Below are positions 27,731 to 36,026 of a stretch of 64,000 bases of DNA, one piece after another; the stretch's first letter is position 1; each line of letters starts with the position of its first letter. A model generated the notes under the pieces. It searched no databases. It was not told the DNA's origin and saw only the letters and a list, made by a program, of their open reading frames with translations. This DNA is from Oerskovia douganii. GTDB lineage: Bacteria > Actinomycetota > Actinomycetes > Actinomycetales > Cellulomonadaceae. Both the position numbers and the translations under genes were made by a program. The DNA is taken from assembly GCF_015142735.1 (NCBI RefSeq), contig NZ_JACSPN010000015.1, forward strand, positions 1 to 64,000. Direction: 5' to 3'.

Positions 27731-28318
27731 CTACTCCACGCGGGCCGAGCGGTCCGCGCGGCGACGCGTCCTGATCCGCAGGGTCGTGCGGGACCGGAGG
27801 CGCCCGTCGGGGAGGACCACCGCGGCGTCGGCCAGGACGTCGTCGAGCCGCCCGGCGAGAGCGGGCAGGTCGGTGGCCGGGTCGACCGTGACGAGCAGGC
27901 TGAGGACGAGCTCCCGCCCCTCGTCGCGCAGGGTGGCGCTCGTCCGGTTGACCTCGGGGAGCTGACGGGCGGCGTGGGCGGTCGCGTCGGCCACGGCGCC
28001 CCGCGAGATCCGCAGGCGGGCCGTGCGGGTCGAGCCCGGCAGGTCCTGCTCGGGGACGGAGCGCGCGGGCAGGTGCGCGAGCATCCACCACAGGGCGACG
28101 ACGGCGAGGACCACGGCGACCGCACCGGTGGCGTACGGCCACCACGGCTGGGCCGTGGCCTGCGCGACACCACCCGTGTCGAGCGCGTCGGGCACGCCGT
28201 CGACGACCTGCGACAGGGTCCCGGTGGTCCACAGGACGGCGCCGACGCCGACGACGAGCAGGACGAGGCCCGCGAGGGCGAGCAGTGCGCGGTCGAGCCG
28301 GAGGACGGTCCTGTTCAT
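27731..28318 (-). CDS. AmaP-like membrane protein of the Asp23 cluster
   Basis: The 195-residue protein has two membrane helices (about residues 12-32 and 60-82) and a soluble C-terminal domain with RISRGAVADATAHAARQLPE and LLVTVDPATDLPALAGRLDD, resembling the alkaline-shock anchor AmaP/DUF6286 type. It is the last gene of the Asp23-like operon and overlaps the preceding gene by ATGA (28315-28318). It probably tethers Asp23-like proteins at the membrane. It is convergent with the stressosome operon. Confidence 0.75.
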   Translation of the reverse strand: MNRTVLRLDRALLALAGLVLLVVGVGAVLWTTGTLSQVVDGVPDALDTGGVAQATAQPWWPYATGAVAVVLAVVALWWMLAHLPARSVPEQDLPGSTRTARLRISRGAVADATAHAARQLPEVNRTSATLRDEGRELVLSLLVTVDPATDLPALAGRLDDVLADAAVVLPDGRLRSRTTLRIRTRRRADRSARVE

Positions 28319-28893
28319 GGCCGTCCCCCGTCGCTCGCGAGGACGGTCAGGGCGGGCGGCTGCTCGAGCGCCCCGAGCTGGCGGGCGACCTCGTCGCGGA
28401 CGTCGTCGAGGATGTCCGGCGACCCGGTCGTGCGGACCGTGACGCGAACCGCGCGGCGCGTGACCGACGTGCTCGCGCCGAGGACTCCCGGCACGTCGCG
28501 GGCCGTGGCGTCGACCCAGCGCCCGATGTCGGCCGCCCGCAGATGGATGCCGCTCGCTGCGGACACGCGCCGTGTCGTCCGGGGGCGGGGGCGGATCGCC
28601 TGCCACAGGAACCAGAGACCGACCAGGGCGAGCACTGCTCCCACCACCCCGACCCACGCCTCGGGCCGTAGGCCGTCCAGGGACTCGAGGAGGGAGTCGA
28701 ACCAGCTGGTCCCCTGCCCCCGGAGCGCGACGAACGCGGCCTGGCCGGCGAGGACAGCGACCGCCAGCAGCACGATCGCCAGGACGAACGCCCAGGAGGT
28801 CAGGACGAGCGCGGCGCGGGGTGCCCTCGCCGGGGCGGGCACGTGCCGGGTGTGTTGGTCGTCCTGGGCATGCTGTGCAGCGGGTGCGCTCAT
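28315..28893 (-). CDS. DUF6286-like membrane protein of the Asp23 cluster
   Basis: This 192-residue protein is built like its neighbour: polar head, two membrane helices (about 30-52 and 76-96) and a soluble tail containing IHLRAADIGRWVDATARDVP and an alternating beta pattern, RAVRVTVRTTGSPDI. The two neighbours look like diverged paralogues. The start at 28893 overlaps the upstream Asp23 gene by ATGA. No enzymatic residues are seen; a structural envelope role is inferred from context. Confidence 0.72.
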   Translation of the reverse strand: MSAPAAQHAQDDQHTRHVPAPARAPRAALVLTSWAFVLAIVLLAVAVLAGQAAFVALRGQGTSWFDSLLESLDGLRPEAWVGVVGAVLALVGLWFLWQAIRPRPRTTRRVSAASGIHLRAADIGRWVDATARDVPGVLGASTSVTRRAVRVTVRTTGSPDILDDVRDEVARQLGALEQPPALTVLASDGGRP

Positions 28894-29342
28894 CGGACTC
28901 GCGGCTCCTTGGTCGGACCGGACGTCTCGACGTCGGACGGGTCGACGATCCGTGCCACGGTCGTCCGCACCTCGTCGACGTGCACCCCGGCGAAGGTCAG
29001 CAGCTGGTCGCTCACCGCTGCGCACACCGCCCGCACGACGTCCGCGGCCGGGGAGGGCCACACGAGGGCGACCTCGAGCCGGACTCGTGCCCTGTCGCCG
29101 GACCGTGAGCAGGCGACGTGCGGGTAGCTGCGTCCCAGGGCCCGCCCCACGGTCCCCGCGGTCGTCGCGACGGGCGCGACCCCGGGCACGCCCAGCACCG
29201 CCGCGCGGGTCACCTTCTCGACCACCTTGTCGGCCACCCGCAGCGACCCGCGCTGCGGGGCGGGCCGCAGCGCCTGGGTCCGGGCGGCCGGCTCGCCGAG
29301 GGGCGTACCGGCGGGCGCGCCGACCGGCGTCGGGTCAGACAT
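28890..29342 (-). CDS. Asp23/Gls24-family envelope stress protein
   Basis: From ATG 29342 the protein has 150 residues. The Asp23 fold is visible in LRVADKVVEKVTRAAVLGVPGV, then beta strands ARVRLEVALVWPSP and helix AADVVRAVCAAVSDQLLTFA. An open frame reaches 29354, but ATG 29342 overlaps the DUF2273 stop by 8 bases and starts right before the conserved part. Asp23 proteins coat the inner face of the membrane in Gram-positive bacteria. Confidence 0.82.
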   Translation of the reverse strand: MSDPTPVGAPAGTPLGEPAARTQALRPAPQRGSLRVADKVVEKVTRAAVLGVPGVAPVATTAGTVGRALGRSYPHVACSRSGDRARVRLEVALVWPSPAADVVRAVCAAVSDQLLTFAGVHVDEVRTTVARIVDPSDVETSGPTKEPRVR

Positions 29343-29514
29343 GGCGTCGACCACGGAACGCGGCGGCCAGGTCGATGCGCCCCTCGATCTGGGCGGCGAC
29401 GAGCCATCCGACCCCGCCGAGCACGACGGCGAGGACGAATCCCCAGAAGCCGCCGAGGATCGCGGCGAGGGCCAGCAGGATGCCGGCGAACAGGCCGGTC
29501 GTGGACACGGACAT
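29335..29514 (-). CDS. DUF2273-like small membrane protein, 59 aa
   Basis: This short gene reads MSVSTTGLFAGILLALAA onward through two hydrophobic segments (residues 7-22 and 24-42) to IEGRIDLAAAFRGRR and a stop at 29335. ATG 29514 is preceded by AGGAG (29521-29525 region on the minus strand). DUF2273 proteins of this length and I-E-G-R-I-D-L signature always sit next to Asp23 genes and recruit them to the membrane in firmicutes. It overlaps the Asp23 gene by 8 bases. Confidence 0.85.
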   Translation of the reverse strand: MSVSTTGLFAGILLALAAILGGFWGFVLAVVLGGVGWLVAAQIEGRIDLAAAFRGRRHV

Positions 29515-29522
29515 GGGCTCTC

Positions 29523-30047
29523 CTAGGACTGCGCCCGCTCAGCGGACGGACGGCGATGAGGCGGGGACTCGAGGTCCTCGACGTAGACGCGAACTGGCTG
29601 CCGCACCAGCGGGCGCACGGCCTCGTGGACGTCCCGCGCGACGGGCGGGATCGGGCGTGCGGTGGAGACCACGACGTGGACCTCGGTCCCGTCGGGCCGG
29701 AGCCGCACCCCGGGCACGGCGCGCCCGGGCAGGTACGTGGCGACCTCGCCGAGGACTCCCGGGTGCAGGCGTACGACTCCCGGTACCGCGAGCACCCTGG
29801 CCACGACCCGGTCGGCCAGGTCGCTGTCGCTGTCACCGTCGCCGTCGCCGCGCGGGTGGGGACCCGCGCCGGGCGCGGCCCCCTGGGCGGGGGCGGGGCC
29901 TCCCGACGGCGGGGCCACCGGTCCCCCGGGCACGTCGCCTTCGTGCGGTTCACCGTGAGCGGCGACCACGTCTCGCGGGGTCGGGACGGCCTCGTGCGAG
30001 GGGCCGCCCGCGGACGGCGGCCTCGACGGTCCCGGAGGACTCGTCAT
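29523..30047 (-). CDS. Asp23-like protein with Pro/Gly-rich head
   Basis: The 174-residue protein has a low-complexity Pro/Gly/Ala/Asp N-terminal half (to about residue 75). A short Asp23-like domain follows: LADRVVARVLAVPGVVRLHP, VRLRPDGTEVHVVVS and ARDVHEAVRPLVRQPVRVYV. It overlaps the upstream Asp23 gene by ATGA (30044-30047). The disordered head could span a gap or bind a partner; function unproven. Confidence 0.7.
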   Translation of the reverse strand: MTSPPGPSRPPSAGGPSHEAVPTPRDVVAAHGEPHEGDVPGGPVAPPSGGPAPAQGAAPGAGPHPRGDGDGDSDSDLADRVVARVLAVPGVVRLHPGVLGEVATYLPGRAVPGVRLRPDGTEVHVVVSTARPIPPVARDVHEAVRPLVRQPVRVYVEDLESPPHRRPSAERAQS

Positions 30048-30592
30048 CGGACTCGCCCGCCGCCCTCCTCGTCGTCGCCCTCGCCGGACGCCCGCTCACG
30101 CTGGGCGCGCCGGTCGCTGCTCGAGTCCGTGTCGTCGCCGGGCAGGTGGACGTCGTTGACGTCGATGTTGACCTCGGTGACCTCGAGTCCCGTCATGCGT
30201 TCGATCGAGGTGATGACGCTCCGCCGGACGGCCTGGGCCAGGTCGGCGATCGAGACGCCGTAGTCGGCGACCAGGTCGAGGTCGACCGCAGCCTGGCGCT
30301 CCCCGACCTCGACGTGGACGCCGGAGGTGGTGTCGCTCCCCGTGCCGGGGATGTACTCGCGGATCGCCCCGAACGCTCGGGCAGCTCCTCCGCCGACCGC
30401 GTAGACGCCCTGGACGTTGCGGGTCGCGATGCCCGCGATCTTGGCGACGACCTGGTCGGCGATCGTCGTGCTGCCGTGGTCGGACGCCAGGGCCGAGGTT
30501 CGTTCACCTCCGGACGCCGCTGCCGGCCCGCTGTCCCGGGTGGGGGAACCTGAGGTGGATGGACCCGTGGCGGACGTGCTCTGCTCACTCAT
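30044..30592 (-). CDS. Asp23/Gls24-family protein, first gene of the operon
   Basis: In the 182-residue protein a Ser/Gly-rich head leads to the best-preserved Asp23 domain in the cluster: GSTTIADQVVAKIAGIATRN, VQGVYAVGGG, VEVGERQAAVDLDLVADYGV and VTEVNIDVNDVHLPGDD. The tail is acidic and Arg-rich. The ATG at 30592 has GAGGAG just upstream. Its promoter region is shared with the divergent ECF sigma gene and holds a perfect inverted repeat at 30680-30699, suggesting autocontrol of the whole block by the sigma system. Confidence 0.85.
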   Translation of the reverse strand: MSEQSTSATGPSTSGSPTRDSGPAAASGGERTSALASDHGSTTIADQVVAKIAGIATRNVQGVYAVGGGAARAFGAIREYIPGTGSDTTSGVHVEVGERQAAVDLDLVADYGVSIADLAQAVRRSVITSIERMTGLEVTEVNIDVNDVHLPGDDTDSSSDRRAQRERASGEGDDEEGGGRVR

Positions 30593-30679
30593 CGTCGACT
30601 CCTCGTGCTCGGCGGCCGCCGCTCTCGGGGACCGGGTGTGCGGCGTGTCGGAAGTGGGTGCCGGCGGCGAGCGGTTTCG

Positions 30680-30699
30680 TCACACCCTTCCGGGTGTGA
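30680..30699. promoter_or_regulatory. Inverted repeat in the Asp23/ECF divergent promoter region
   Basis: TCACACCCTTCCGGGTGTGA has perfect 8-bp arms around TTCC. A further half-site TCACAC follows at 30706. It lies 88 bp from the Asp23 start and 66 bp from the chosen sigma start, between divergent genes, so it is likely a regulator-binding site. The regulator is unknown. Confidence 0.55.
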
Positions 30700-30764
30700 T
30701 CTACGTCACACTCGACGCGTCCTCACGACTGGCGAGCGCCTCGGCCGTGGATATCGTCGGAGAG

Positions 30765-31334
30765 GTGGACACGTCGAGGGAGGCCGACGGCGCGGGGGCG
30801 TCCGTCTCCGACGTGGCGCTCGCACGCAGGGCGGCCCTGCGCGATCCTGAGGCGTTCACCGTCCTGGTGGACCGCCACGGGCCCGCGCTCTACCGGTACG
30901 TGCGACGCATGGTCCTCGACCCGGAGGTCGCCGCCGACTGCGTGCAGGACACGTTGGTCGCGGCATGGACAGGGATCCCGGACTTCCGGGGCGAGTCCAC
31001 GCCCCGCACCTGGCTGTTCGGGATCGCGACCCGCCAGGCGTACCGGCACCGGACGCGCGCCGCGCGCCAGCCCGACCCCCTCCCCGAAGACCTCGTGGAG
31101 ACCGTGGCACGCCCGCCCGACCAGGGGGCCGTGGACGCCGCGCTCGTCGCAGCCCTCGACATCGCCCTGCTCGATCTGCCACCGTTGCAGAGGTCGTGCT
31201 GGCTCCTGCGGGAGGTCGAAGGACTGCACTACGCCGAGATCGCCGAGATCCTCGGCACCTCGCACGACGTCGTGCGAGGGCTCCTGCACCGAGCCCGCGC
31301 CCACCTGGCGGCAGCGATGGAGGGATGGCGATGA
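30765..31334 (+). CDS. ECF-type RNA polymerase sigma factor
   Basis: The 189-residue protein has region 2 (FTVLVDRHGPALYRYVRRMV through VQDTLVAAWTGIPDFRGEST, with the W-L-F-G-I motif) and region 4 (LDLPPLQRSCWLLREVEGLH, YAEIAEILGTSHDVVRGLLH). There is no C-terminal extension. GTG 30765 directly follows GGAGAG; an in-frame GTG at 30747 is an alternative. The following gene overlaps it. No classical zinc anti-sigma gene is adjacent, so control must come from the small partner at 31331 or the shared promoter region. Confidence 0.92.
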   Translation: MDTSREADGAGASVSDVALARRAALRDPEAFTVLVDRHGPALYRYVRRMVLDPEVAADCVQDTLVAAWTGIPDFRGESTPRTWLFGIATRQAYRHRTRAARQPDPLPEDLVETVARPPDQGAVDAALVAALDIALLDLPPLQRSCWLLREVEGLHYAEIAEILGTSHDVVRGLLHRARAHLAAAMEGWR

Positions 31335-31789
31335 ACGACGACGCCGTCCTCGTGCGCGCGACCCAGGCTCTGCGTCGACACACCGACCACGGGTGGGTCG
31401 CCACCCGCGAGAGCGCGCTGCTGCGGGCTCTCTCCGCGTTCCGCCCGTCGGCCCCTGTCCGCGGACGCACTGCCGGTGCCACGGGCACCGTCGACTACGT
31501 CGTGTCCGCCGACGTCCTGGTCGCGGCCCTTCGCCAGACCGTGGCCGCCGTGCCCCGGGTCGCACCGCTGACCATCACCTGCTCGACCGACGACGCCGAC
31601 CAGCTCACGACCGTGACGATCGAGGCCCTCGCCGCGTTCGACGAACCCCTCCTGCGCCTCGCCGCCACGATCCGGGACGGCACGGTCGCCCGGCTGACCG
31701 AGATCCTCGGCGAGCTCGCTCCCCCGGCAGACGCCGTCGCCGTCGACGTCGCCTTCACCGACGTCACGGACGACCCCGCCGACCTCTGA
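31331..31789 (+). CDS. Small partner of the ECF sigma factor, Asp23-like fold
   Basis: The 152-residue protein is soluble. A helical head (ATQALRRHTDHGWVATRESA) is followed by a beta-rich pattern, GTVDYVVSADVLVAALRQTV, LTITCSTDDADQLTTVTIEA and AVAVDVAFTDVT, similar to Asp23-type proteins. It overlaps the sigma stop by ATGA; an in-frame ATG at 31325 is also possible. It has neither an anti-sigma zinc motif nor a membrane helix. Its position suggests it modulates the sigma factor or joins the Asp23 layer encoded on the other strand. Confidence 0.72.
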   Translation: MNDDAVLVRATQALRRHTDHGWVATRESALLRALSAFRPSAPVRGRTAGATGTVDYVVSADVLVAALRQTVAAVPRVAPLTITCSTDDADQLTTVTIEALAAFDEPLLRLAATIRDGTVARLTEILGELAPPADAVAVDVAFTDVTDDPADL

Positions 31790-31795
31790 CGCCGC

Positions 31796-31838
31796 GGACC
31801 ACCCGGCCGGTCCACGACGCCCGCCGTGCGGGTGGTCC
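31796..31838 (+). terminator. Hairpin after the ECF operon
   Basis: The arms GGACCACCCG and CGGGTGGTCC are perfect but separated by 23 bases, starting 6 bp after the stop codon. It is probably a terminator separating the ECF operon from the biosynthetic cluster. Confidence 0.55.
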
Positions 31839-31884
31839 GGCCCCGCGATTGACTACGGAGGTCCCCGAGCCGACAGGAACCACC

Positions 31885-32991
31885 TTGACCGATCCGCACG
31901 CCGCCCCCCGCTCGACCGCATCACCGACCACACCGTCCGACGTCGTCGTCCTCGATCCGTCGCGAGGCGACACGGACCATGCACGACCGCTGGTCCAGGC
32001 CATCGGCCCCGTGCCCGCGATGAGCGGCGACGTCGCGGCAGCCCTGACCTGGGCATCCGACGTCGGCCGTACCGCACCGTCCCCGGGCGCCGGGCGCACG
32101 CTCGACCTGTGGGAGCTGCTCGCCTCGACCGCCGCGGCCGACGTCGGGGTCGCCCGCGTCCTCGAACCGCACCTCGACGCGCTCACGATCCTGGCGCAGG
32201 CCCCGGGCGCCGTGGACCTGGCGTCGATCGGCGTCGGCGAGGGCAGCACCTGGGGGGTCTTCGCCGCCGAAGGACCAGGCGTGCGCCTCGAGGCCCGCGA
32301 GGGTGCGGACGGTTGGCGGCTCACGGGCGTCAAGCCGTGGTGCTCGCTCGCGGCGACGCTCACGCACGCGCTCGTGACCGCGTGGACGACGGACGGGCGG
32401 CGGCTGTTCGCCGTCGGGCTGCGGGCGCCAGGCGTCGAGCCGCACGACGGCCCATGGGTCGCGCGCGGGTTCCCGGAGATCGTCAGTGCGCCCGTACGGT
32501 TCGACGGCGCCGCGGCCGTCCCGGTCGGAGGCCCCGGCTGGTACCTCGACCGCCCCGGCTTCGCGTGGGGCGGCATCGGCGTCGCGGCCTGCTGGTGGGG
32601 CGGGGCCGTGGGGCTCGCCCGCGAGCTGTACGCCTCGACCGGCCGCCGCGAGCCCGACCAGCTCGTCCTGGCCCACCTCGGGGCGGTCGACGTCGCGCTC
32701 ACGGGCGCCCGCACCGTGCTCGCCGAGGCGAGCCGTGCCGTCGACGGCGACGTGGACCCCGGTGTGGCCCCGGGGGTGCTCGCCCGCAGGGTGCGCGGCG
32801 TCGTCGCGCGCGCGGTCGAGGAGACCGTGCAGCGGTGCTCCCACGCCCTCGGCCCAGGTCCCATGACCACCGACGAGGCGTACGCCCGCCGACTCGCCGA
32901 TCTCCAGCTCTACGTCCGCCAGCACCACGCCGAGCGCGACGACGCCTCGCTCGGCCGCGACCTCCTGGCCAGCGGGCGGTCTCCGTGGTGA
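31885..32991 (+). CDS. Acyl-CoA dehydrogenase-like protein
   Basis: The 368-residue protein has the middle beta domain signature of flavin acyl-CoA dehydrogenases (GEGSTWGVFAAEGPGVRLEA, GWRLTGVKPWCSLA) and a C-terminal helical bundle. TTG 31885 is preceded by ACAGGAAC. The N-terminal helical domain is short, and I cannot place the catalytic Glu, so it may not be a fatty acid oxidiser. It overlaps the deacetylase-methyltransferase gene by GTGA, the start of a coupled four-step cluster. An FAD-linked oxidation of an amine or acyl intermediate is a guess. Confidence 0.78.
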   Translation: MTDPHAAPRSTASPTTPSDVVVLDPSRGDTDHARPLVQAIGPVPAMSGDVAAALTWASDVGRTAPSPGAGRTLDLWELLASTAAADVGVARVLEPHLDALTILAQAPGAVDLASIGVGEGSTWGVFAAEGPGVRLEAREGADGWRLTGVKPWCSLAATLTHALVTAWTTDGRRLFAVGLRAPGVEPHDGPWVARGFPEIVSAPVRFDGAAAVPVGGPGWYLDRPGFAWGGIGVAACWWGGAVGLARELYASTGRREPDQLVLAHLGAVDVALTGARTVLAEASRAVDGDVDPGVAPGVLARRVRGVVARAVEETVQRCSHALGPGPMTTDEAYARRLADLQLYVRQHHAERDDASLGRDLLASGRSPW

Positions 32992-34424
32992 CGTTCGACC
33001 ATCGCGACGTCGGCACGACCGAGCAGGCCTGGCGGGCAGGCGGCCTCCTCGACCGGCTGCCGCCTCTCGACCTCCCCCAGACGGTGCGTGACCTCGTCGT
33101 GCTCGCCGCGCACCCCGACGACGAGTCGTTGGGGGCCGGCGGCCTCCTGGCACGGCTCGCGCACCAGGGAGCAGCGGTCACGGTGGTCGTCGCGACCGAC
33201 GGCGAGGGCTCGCACCCCGGCTCGCCGACGTTCTCCCCGGAGGCGCTCGCGCGCCTGCGACGCCGGGAGCTCCTGGATGCCGTGGACCAGGTGGCGCCCG
33301 GTGCGACCGTGGTCTTCCTGGGTCTGCCGGACGGGGGCCTGCGCGAGCGGCGCGACGATCTGCACCGTCGCCTGTCCGGGCTCATGGCCTCGACCGGCGT
33401 CGGCGCGGGTCCGGGAGGGGACGGGGAGAGCCCGTCACCCGTCGTGCTGTGCGCGCCCTGGCGCGGCGACGGCCACCGCGACCACCGCATCGCCGGCGAG
33501 GTGGCGGCCGCCGTCGCAGGCGAACGGGGCGCGCGTCTCCTGGAGTACCCGGTCTGGTGGTGGCACTGGGCGGAGGCCGACGAACCGCAGGGCACGGAGC
33601 ACATGCGGGTTCTGCCGCTCGCACCGGAGGAACGCGCCGCGAAGGTCCGAGCGCTGGCCGCGCACCGGACCCAGGTGGAACCGCTGTCGCCGGACCCGCG
33701 CGACGCGGCCACGGTCGGCCCGGAGATGCTCCGCCACGCAGACCGTGACGTCGAGGTCTTCGTCGAGGACCTCAGCCTGTCAGCAGGACCGGGACCGACG
33801 GCCGGGTCAGCCGGCTCGCGCGCGGTCACGAGCCTGCCGGCCCGGTTCTTCGACGACTTCTACCGTGGCCGCACCGATCCCTGGGGCTTCGAGTCCCGGT
33901 GGTACGAAGAGCGCAAGCGAGCCGTGACGCTCGCCGCGCTACCGCGTCGCCGCTTCCGGGCGGGCCTCGAGATCGGTTGCTCGACGGGGGTCCTGACCGC
34001 GGACCTCGCCGACCGCTGCGACCGGATGGTGGGCGTCGACGTGGCTGAGGCCGCCCTCGCGGTCGCCCGCGAGCGCCTCGGCGACCGGGCCGAGCTGCTG
34101 CGGCTCGAGACCCCTCACGAGTGGCCGGCGGACCGGTTCGACCTCGTGGTGCTCTCCGAGGTCGGGTACTACTACGGCGCGCAGGACCTGGAGGTCGCGC
34201 TCTCGCGTGCCGTGGGCTCGTTGACGCAGGACGGTGTCCTCGTCGCCTGCCACTGGCGTCACCCGGTCCCGGAGTACCCCCTGGGCGGCGACGACGTGCA
34301 CGCGGCTCTTCGCGCGCGCGCCGACCTCGCACTCCTGGTGCGGCACGTCGAGGAGGACTTCGTCCTGGAGGTCTTCTCGAGGCCGCCGGCGCTGTCGGTC
34401 GCGCGCGAGGCGGGCCTGGCATGA
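32988..34424 (+). CDS. PIG-L/LmbE-family deacetylase fused to a SAM-dependent methyltransferase
   Basis: In the 478-residue protein the N-terminal half (about 35-235) is a zinc deacetylase of the LmbE type with VVLAAHPDDESLGAGGLLAR and the metal His of GDGHRDHRIAG. The C-terminal half (about 270-470) is a class I methyltransferase with LEIGCSTGVLTADLADRC for SAM and a downstream VVLSEVGYYYG. PIG-L enzymes deacetylate N-acetyl sugars, as in mycothiol or GPI synthesis, and the fused domain may then methylate the amine or a neighbouring carboxyl. The GTG start overlaps the dehydrogenase, and the glycosyltransferase follows by ATGA. Substrate unknown. Confidence 0.9.
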   Translation: MTFDHRDVGTTEQAWRAGGLLDRLPPLDLPQTVRDLVVLAAHPDDESLGAGGLLARLAHQGAAVTVVVATDGEGSHPGSPTFSPEALARLRRRELLDAVDQVAPGATVVFLGLPDGGLRERRDDLHRRLSGLMASTGVGAGPGGDGESPSPVVLCAPWRGDGHRDHRIAGEVAAAVAGERGARLLEYPVWWWHWAEADEPQGTEHMRVLPLAPEERAAKVRALAAHRTQVEPLSPDPRDAATVGPEMLRHADRDVEVFVEDLSLSAGPGPTAGSAGSRAVTSLPARFFDDFYRGRTDPWGFESRWYEERKRAVTLAALPRRRFRAGLEIGCSTGVLTADLADRCDRMVGVDVAEAALAVARERLGDRAELLRLETPHEWPADRFDLVVLSEVGYYYGAQDLEVALSRAVGSLTQDGVLVACHWRHPVPEYPLGGDDVHAALRARADLALLVRHVEEDFVLEVFSRPPALSVAREAGLA

Positions 34425-35143
34425 GCGCACCGGACCGTGTGACGCGAGTGGCCGTCGTCGTGCCCGTGAACGACGAGGAGGAGCTGCTGCCTCGCTGCCT
34501 GGGCGCGCTCGAGGGTGCCGTGGCGCGGTTGCGGGCCGAGCGGCCGGTCGTGCCGGTCGCGGTCGTGGTCGTCCTCGACGCCTGCACCGACGGGTCGGCC
34601 CGGATCGCCCGGTCGTCCCCGTTCACGGTGGTCGAGACACGGCACCGGCGGGTGGGTGCAGCCCGCAGGGAGGGTGTCCGGGCCGCGAGCGCCCTGCTCG
34701 GGCGGGGGCGTCCGGAGCGGTCGTGGATCGCGAGCACCGATGCCGACTCGGCGGTCCCGCCGCACTGGCTCCTGCACCAGGTCGCGCTCGCCGAGCGTGG
34801 CGCGGACCTCGTGGTCGGCACGGTGCGCCCGGACTTCGACGACCTCTCCCCCGCGCAGCGCGCGGCCTGGCTCGCGACGCATCCCGTGGGCCACGCGAAC
34901 GGTCACGTCCACGGCGCGAACCTCGGAGTCCGCGGCGACGTCTACCGCGCGGCGGGCGGCTTCCCCGCCCTCGCCGAGCACGAGGACGTCGACCTCGTGG
35001 CGCGGGCCCGTGCCGTGGGCGCTCGCGTCGTGGCGGCCGACGACGGCTGCGTCCTCACGTCGGGCCGTTCGGTCGGCCGCACCCCGGGTGGTTATGCACG
35101 GCACCTGCGCGAGGACCTCGTCCCTGGCGCGCAGGCGGGCTGA
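34421..35143 (+). CDS. Family 2 glycosyltransferase
   Basis: The 240-residue GT-A enzyme has VAVVVPVNDEEELLPRCLGA, VVVVLDACTDGSARIA, the metal-site ASTDADSAVPPHWL and a C-terminal acceptor region with FPALAEHEDVDLVARARAVG. There are no membrane helices. The ATG at 34421 overlaps the methyltransferase by ATGA, so the three gene products are coupled. It likely adds a sugar to the product of the deacetylase; donor and acceptor unknown. Confidence 0.88.
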   Translation: MSAPDRVTRVAVVVPVNDEEELLPRCLGALEGAVARLRAERPVVPVAVVVVLDACTDGSARIARSSPFTVVETRHRRVGAARREGVRAASALLGRGRPERSWIASTDADSAVPPHWLLHQVALAERGADLVVGTVRPDFDDLSPAQRAAWLATHPVGHANGHVHGANLGVRGDVYRAAGGFPALAEHEDVDLVARARAVGARVVAADDGCVLTSGRSVGRTPGGYARHLREDLVPGAQAG

Positions 35144-35420
35144 ACGGCCCGGCCCGACGGCGCCTCCCGGGCCACCGCGTCTCGCGCGCCATGGCGTCGC
35201 GCCCGGACGGGAGGAGGCGTCCAGGACCGCGCCGGCACGGCCCCGTCGCCGGTCGCCGGTTCTGCACCTGGCTGTCGTCACGCCATGAGGGGAGCAGCTA
35301 CCCAGCCCCTGAAGGGCACCCGACGCACGTGCGGGACCGCCTTCGTCCTCCGTGGCCCCTGAGGCGGGTGCTCGCGGTCGACGCCGCGCGAGCCTCCACG
35401 CACATCGCTAGATTTGCTCG

Positions 35421-36026
35421 GTGAACACCACCTCGTCGTTGCGCGGATCGACCACGACGACCGTCGTCGGTGACGTGGTGCGCGTGCTGGCGGGCCTCGC
35501 GATCCCGGTCGGCGGTGCGCTCTACGGACCGGTGGCGGTCGCCCTGCTCTCGCTCGTCCTGCTCGGGACCGTGCTCCCTCGCGCCGTCGGCCTCCAGGGC
35601 GTGGTCGATCCGCTGGTCGGGGTCGTCCTGAGCGTCGCCGCCTGGATCGCGCTGCTCGACCTCTACGCCCGGGTCTCCTGGCTCGACCTGGTGATGCACC
35701 TGCTGGCGACGGCCGCCCTGACGGTGCTCGCCTACGCGGTCCTGGTCTTCCTGGGATGCCTGCCGACCCCCGGCCCCCTCCTCGCGGGGCCCGACGCCGG
35801 TGCCCGTGCAGCCGGCCCGACCCTGCGTCGTCCCCGGACCGGTGCCGTGGTCACCGCCACGGCCCTCGGCGTGCTGCTGGCGCTGCTCTGGGAGGTCGGC
35901 GAGTGGGCGGGGGCACGGTACGTGGACCCCTCGATCGACGTCGGATACCTCGATACGCTGGGCGATCTCGTGGCCGGTGGGATCGGGGCGTTCGTGGCCG
36001 GTCTCCTCCTGGTGAGACGCTCATGA
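35421..36026 (+). CDS. Polytopic membrane protein
   Basis: The 201-residue protein has about five hydrophobic helices, with the charged motif LLWEVGEWAGARYVDPSIDV followed by GYLDTLGDLVAGGIGAF near the C-terminus. This E-x-x-E-W and D-T-L-x-D-L pattern resembles DUF2238/VanZ-like membrane proteins. GTG 35421 lies 6 bp after a TAGATT (35409-35414), which would make a leaderless message. The next glycosyltransferase overlaps it by ATGA, so it may flip or anchor a glycosylated product. Confidence 0.78.
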   Translation: MNTTSSLRGSTTTTVVGDVVRVLAGLAIPVGGALYGPVAVALLSLVLLGTVLPRAVGLQGVVDPLVGVVLSVAAWIALLDLYARVSWLDLVMHLLATAALTVLAYAVLVFLGCLPTPGPLLAGPDAGARAAGPTLRRPRTGAVVTATALGVLLALLWEVGEWAGARYVDPSIDVGYLDTLGDLVAGGIGAFVAGLLLVRRS

